A stretch of DNA of 64,000 nucleotides from Lewinellaceae bacterium. GTDB taxonomy: Bacteria; Bacteroidota; Bacteroidia; Chitinophagales; Saprospiraceae. Below are positions 62,801 to 64,000 of this stretch, piece after piece; positions within the stretch are counted from its first letter, which is position 1; every line of letters begins with the position of its first letter. Below the pieces are notes generated by a model. That model did no database searches and was not told where the DNA came from. It saw only the letters and a program-made list of their open reading frames with translations. The translations under genes and the position numbers were made by a program. Where the stretch lies: positions 372,001-436,000 of the forward strand of contig JADJWX010000002.1 in the NCBI GenBank assembly GCA_016716135.1. The letters run 5' to 3'.

Positions 62801-64000
62801 GGATGTGAAATTGTCCGGCCCGGTCCAGGCATATGTTGGTCCGGCTGCCCCGGTAGTCGTTTGAAGGGTAACTGTTGTTTGCACACAATCATAGGTGCCG
62901 CCGGTTGCGGAAAGTGTCGGAGGTACCTGATCTGCCGTCACCAGCATGTTATCTGTTTTTGTACAACCGTTGTGCTCGTTGGTTACCCGCAACCGGTAGG
63001 TACCGGTGGCGTTTACAGTGGGCGTCAGGGTGCTGGACCCCGACACGATATTTCCACCATTGAACGCAAGCCACAGGTAAGTGTACTGTGGGCCGCTGGA
63101 GCCGGACCCCTGCAGTTGGATTACCGGTTCATCGCAGGTGAGTACCCGGTTGGGGCCGGCGTTGGCCACGGGCGCCACCTGGTTCACGGGTACGGTTACC
63201 ATGGCGGTATCGGAACATACGAGCCCGCCGCCGTAGTTGTTTACAATAAAAAAATAAGGGCCTGCGCCGCTAACGGTTGCCGAAGTGCTTGTGCTGAGCG
63301 TATCGCCCTGCGCATTTACCCAGGCGTAGCGCACCAGGCTGCCGGTAGTGGTGGTGCTGTCGGCCATCAGTACCGTTTGCGGGTCGCGGCATGTGATGGT
63401 ATCCGGTTTTTGAATGCCGGCGCGGGCGAATAATTTAACAATGGTAAAATTGACTAAACTATCGCAGCCATCGGCGGCCGTAAGGGCTTCCGAGTAGGAG
63501 CCGGCGTCGCAAAATTCAAAATCGCCTACCATCAAACAATCGTCGTTGCAGAGCCAGGTGGGCGGCAGGTTTTTGAATTTGCGCGGCTTCGCCACGATTT
63601 TTTGCCGAACCAGGCTGTCGCAGCCCAAATAGGAGGTATATGCCGAGGAGGTAAACGTGTACGTTCCCGGCGCGGCTATTAAAAAGTTCGGTTGCTCTTC
63701 CCAGAAAAACGGCAGTTCTTCATAACACAACTCCAAATCGGGCAATACCGTTACGGGAATGGGTTGGTTCGTCACCTGGATGCAGCTGATCAACGGCGTG
63801 TCGCACACATTGGAAACGGTCACACAAATATTGCCGCCCAGTGTTCCAAATTCTATTTCAACGGAGGTGGCATCACCTGCCCCGGCCGAAACGGTGTAAA
63901 AATTTGTTCCGCCGTTAATTTTGGACCCCTGAGGAGCACTCCAGGTGTAGGTTAACGCATTCAACACTGACGGGATGGTATACGTAACCACAGCCTTCGG
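59858..64000 (-). CDS. Giant secreted protein with SprB repeats and type A T9SS sorting domain (N terminus off window)
   Basis: The frame is open to the right edge, so at least 1380 residues are visible and the start is missing. Upstream modules are PKD/Ig-like (SPTVGVAGEYTVVVTDS, NFSSSLANPAVSLPGNYLL). About six SprB-type repeats follow with the pattern FTYAWSTGETTETVTGLQPG and YTVTVTDANGC, then HYR-like domains (NITVDTIVVTVVDNLPP). The C terminus LLIFPNPTSGQLFVIF...KKIIISR is a type A T9SS domain. It is a likely surface or secreted adhesin. SprB itself ends in a type B domain, so this protein should follow a different export branch. Confidence 0.9.
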   Translation of the reverse strand, partial: PKAVVTYTIPSVLNALTYTWSAPQGSKINGGTNFYTVSAGAGDATSVEIEFGTLGGNICVTVSNVCDTPLISCIQVTNQPIPVTVLPDLELCYEELPFFWEEQPNFLIAAPGTYTFTSSAYTSYLGCDSLVRQKIVAKPRKFKNLPPTWLCNDDCLMVGDFEFCDAGSYSEALTAADGCDSLVNFTIVKLFARAGIQKPDTITCRDPQTVLMADSTTTTGSLVRYAWVNAQGDTLSTSTSATVSGAGPYFFIVNNYGGGLVCSDTAMVTVPVNQVAPVANAGPNRVLTCDEPVIQLQGSGSSGPQYTYLWLAFNGGNIVSGSSTLTPTVNATGTYRLRVTNEHNGCTKTDNMLVTADQVPPTLSATGGTYDCVQTTVTLQTTTGAAGPTYAWTGPDNFTSTLPSPTVGVAGEYTVVVTDSITGCTNSAIAIVTANIDPPGATAVGGALTCVEDTVILNGASPAGNPVFAWTGPNNFSSSLANPAVSLPGNYLLTVTGTNNCTSTATATVALDTMPPGAALSVSANLNCNNATVNLTASSTAPAGLLSHLWTRPDNSTTSTGTNPVLSTATAGLYNVMITNTANGCVSTASANVVQSPAVTAAVSNVTNVACFGQQNGSATAAGGGGNGTFTYAWNTGDNTAAVSGLSAGTYTVVVTDGEQCTATATVTISQPPVLAANTSAMPQMANGAADGSASANPSGGTPGYTYLWSTNETTASISGLLPGSYTVTVTDANGCTAVAIASVNAYDCTIDAAVDATDATCFEANDGMATVVTTNGQAPFTYAWSTGETTETVTGLQPGIYTVIVTDAANCPEAIAFTISEPSILRANATAVNMSGPATNDGMASSNPTGGTGPYTVLWSTGETTETIMNLSAGTYTITVTDANGCTVVRMVEVLPGNCGIVVNFITAPVQCNGQANGSATAILNGGTGPFTYAWSTGGDAETESNLAAGTYTLTITDANNCDLTEEVTIQEPPVLTLDLDSVTNTSCPDLPEGEATVTGGGGVSPLSYQWSNGQTGPTATALIAGTFTVTVTDGNNCTTSLQVTVVAVDVEPPVIASDSATAPLGMAGNITLSVQSLSLDVSDNCSISEVTFVPASFNCSQLGPHDVVVRAMDGAGNITVDTIVVTVVDNLPPSLVCPASVVRCFGDNVVQYTAPVATDNCLGNGGMFALVTGLPSGAAFPVGTTTNTYTYTDADGNVGSCTFEVTVLTQLQLSLDTILPDKGGLELGGVYISVSGSLSPYTFEWLRNGVPFPITTEDLDSVGSGSYTVRIIDDIGCTIEGGPYLIDSLVNTKAPDWASGLLIFPNPTSGQLFVIFPEQMNEDVQLTVFDMTGRLIQQQTANGPQQVDFDLSRVPQGMYTVLIRVNQQVLAKKIIISR

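Noticed and set aside
1..64000. Search for tRNA, rRNA, insertion sequences and prophage genes
   Set aside because: No T-loop or rRNA-like segments, transposases, integrases or phage structural genes were recognised by reading. A tRNAscan or Rfam run would be decisive.

Overview
The window comes from a chromosome of a Bacteroidota bacterium, most likely of the Saprospirales type (inference). The sequence supports this through a type IX secretion (T9SS) core gldK-gldL-gldM-gldN, two PorP/SprF-type proteins, cargo proteins ending in type A or type B T9SS C-terminal domains, giant cell-surface proteins, a Rho factor with a long disordered insertion, a futalosine-pathway menaquinone gene, and Bacteroidota promoters (TAnnTTTG at -7, sometimes TTTG 17-20 bp upstream). 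I see no rRNA, tRNA, CRISPR array, prophage or insertion sequence. The layout is chromosomal, with several families of short palindromic repeats scattered between genes and, twice, inside them.

Layout from left to right. 1-1946 (minus): a three-gene module of a small effector-associated-domain-like protein, an ABC ATPase with the same type of domain at its N terminus, and a membrane protein cut by the window edge. 2058-9003 (minus): a complete RND efflux operon tetR-tolC-MFP-RND with a clear operator palindrome in the tetR leader. 9303-10181: a second, unlinked GldN. 10382-21600 (minus): a surface-protein secretion cluster of giant adhesin (type B C-terminal domain, interrupted by an in-frame stop), SprF-like protein, and a PorE-like OmpA protein. 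21781-30830: housekeeping genes (gltX, deacetylase, hydrolase, YugP protease, serS, rho, GH25 lysozyme). 30937-36629: M28 peptidase, PpiD-like chaperone, aldehyde dehydrogenase, hibernation factor. 36770-40169: histidine-rich protein, TonB-dependent receptor and lipoprotein, probably metal-related. 40227-42468: T9SS-secreted M43 metalloprotease, YdeI-like protein and a 57-residue DUF6435-like protein. 42554-44779 (minus): ParA, ribbon-helix-helix partner and a DUF3137 membrane protein, divergent from an S24-type regulator (45130-45864). 46159-52366: pseudouridine synthase, mqnD, ald, a MscS channel and a YyaL-like protein. 52382-58391: porP/sprF-gldK-gldL-gldM-gldN. 58455-59516: a DUF2027/Smr protein. 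59858 to the right edge: a second giant SprB-repeat protein with a type A C-terminal domain, N terminus missing.

The genes work together mainly around T9SS. GldL/GldM form the proton-driven inner-membrane motor, GldK/GldN the periplasmic ring, and PorP/SprF and the OmpA-type protein act at the outer membrane. The two giant proteins and the M43 protease are likely cargo. The less explained parts are the EAD-ABC module, the ParA-RHH-DUF3137 operon, and palindromic elements inserted in frame in a SprF signal-peptide region and in a TonB receptor.
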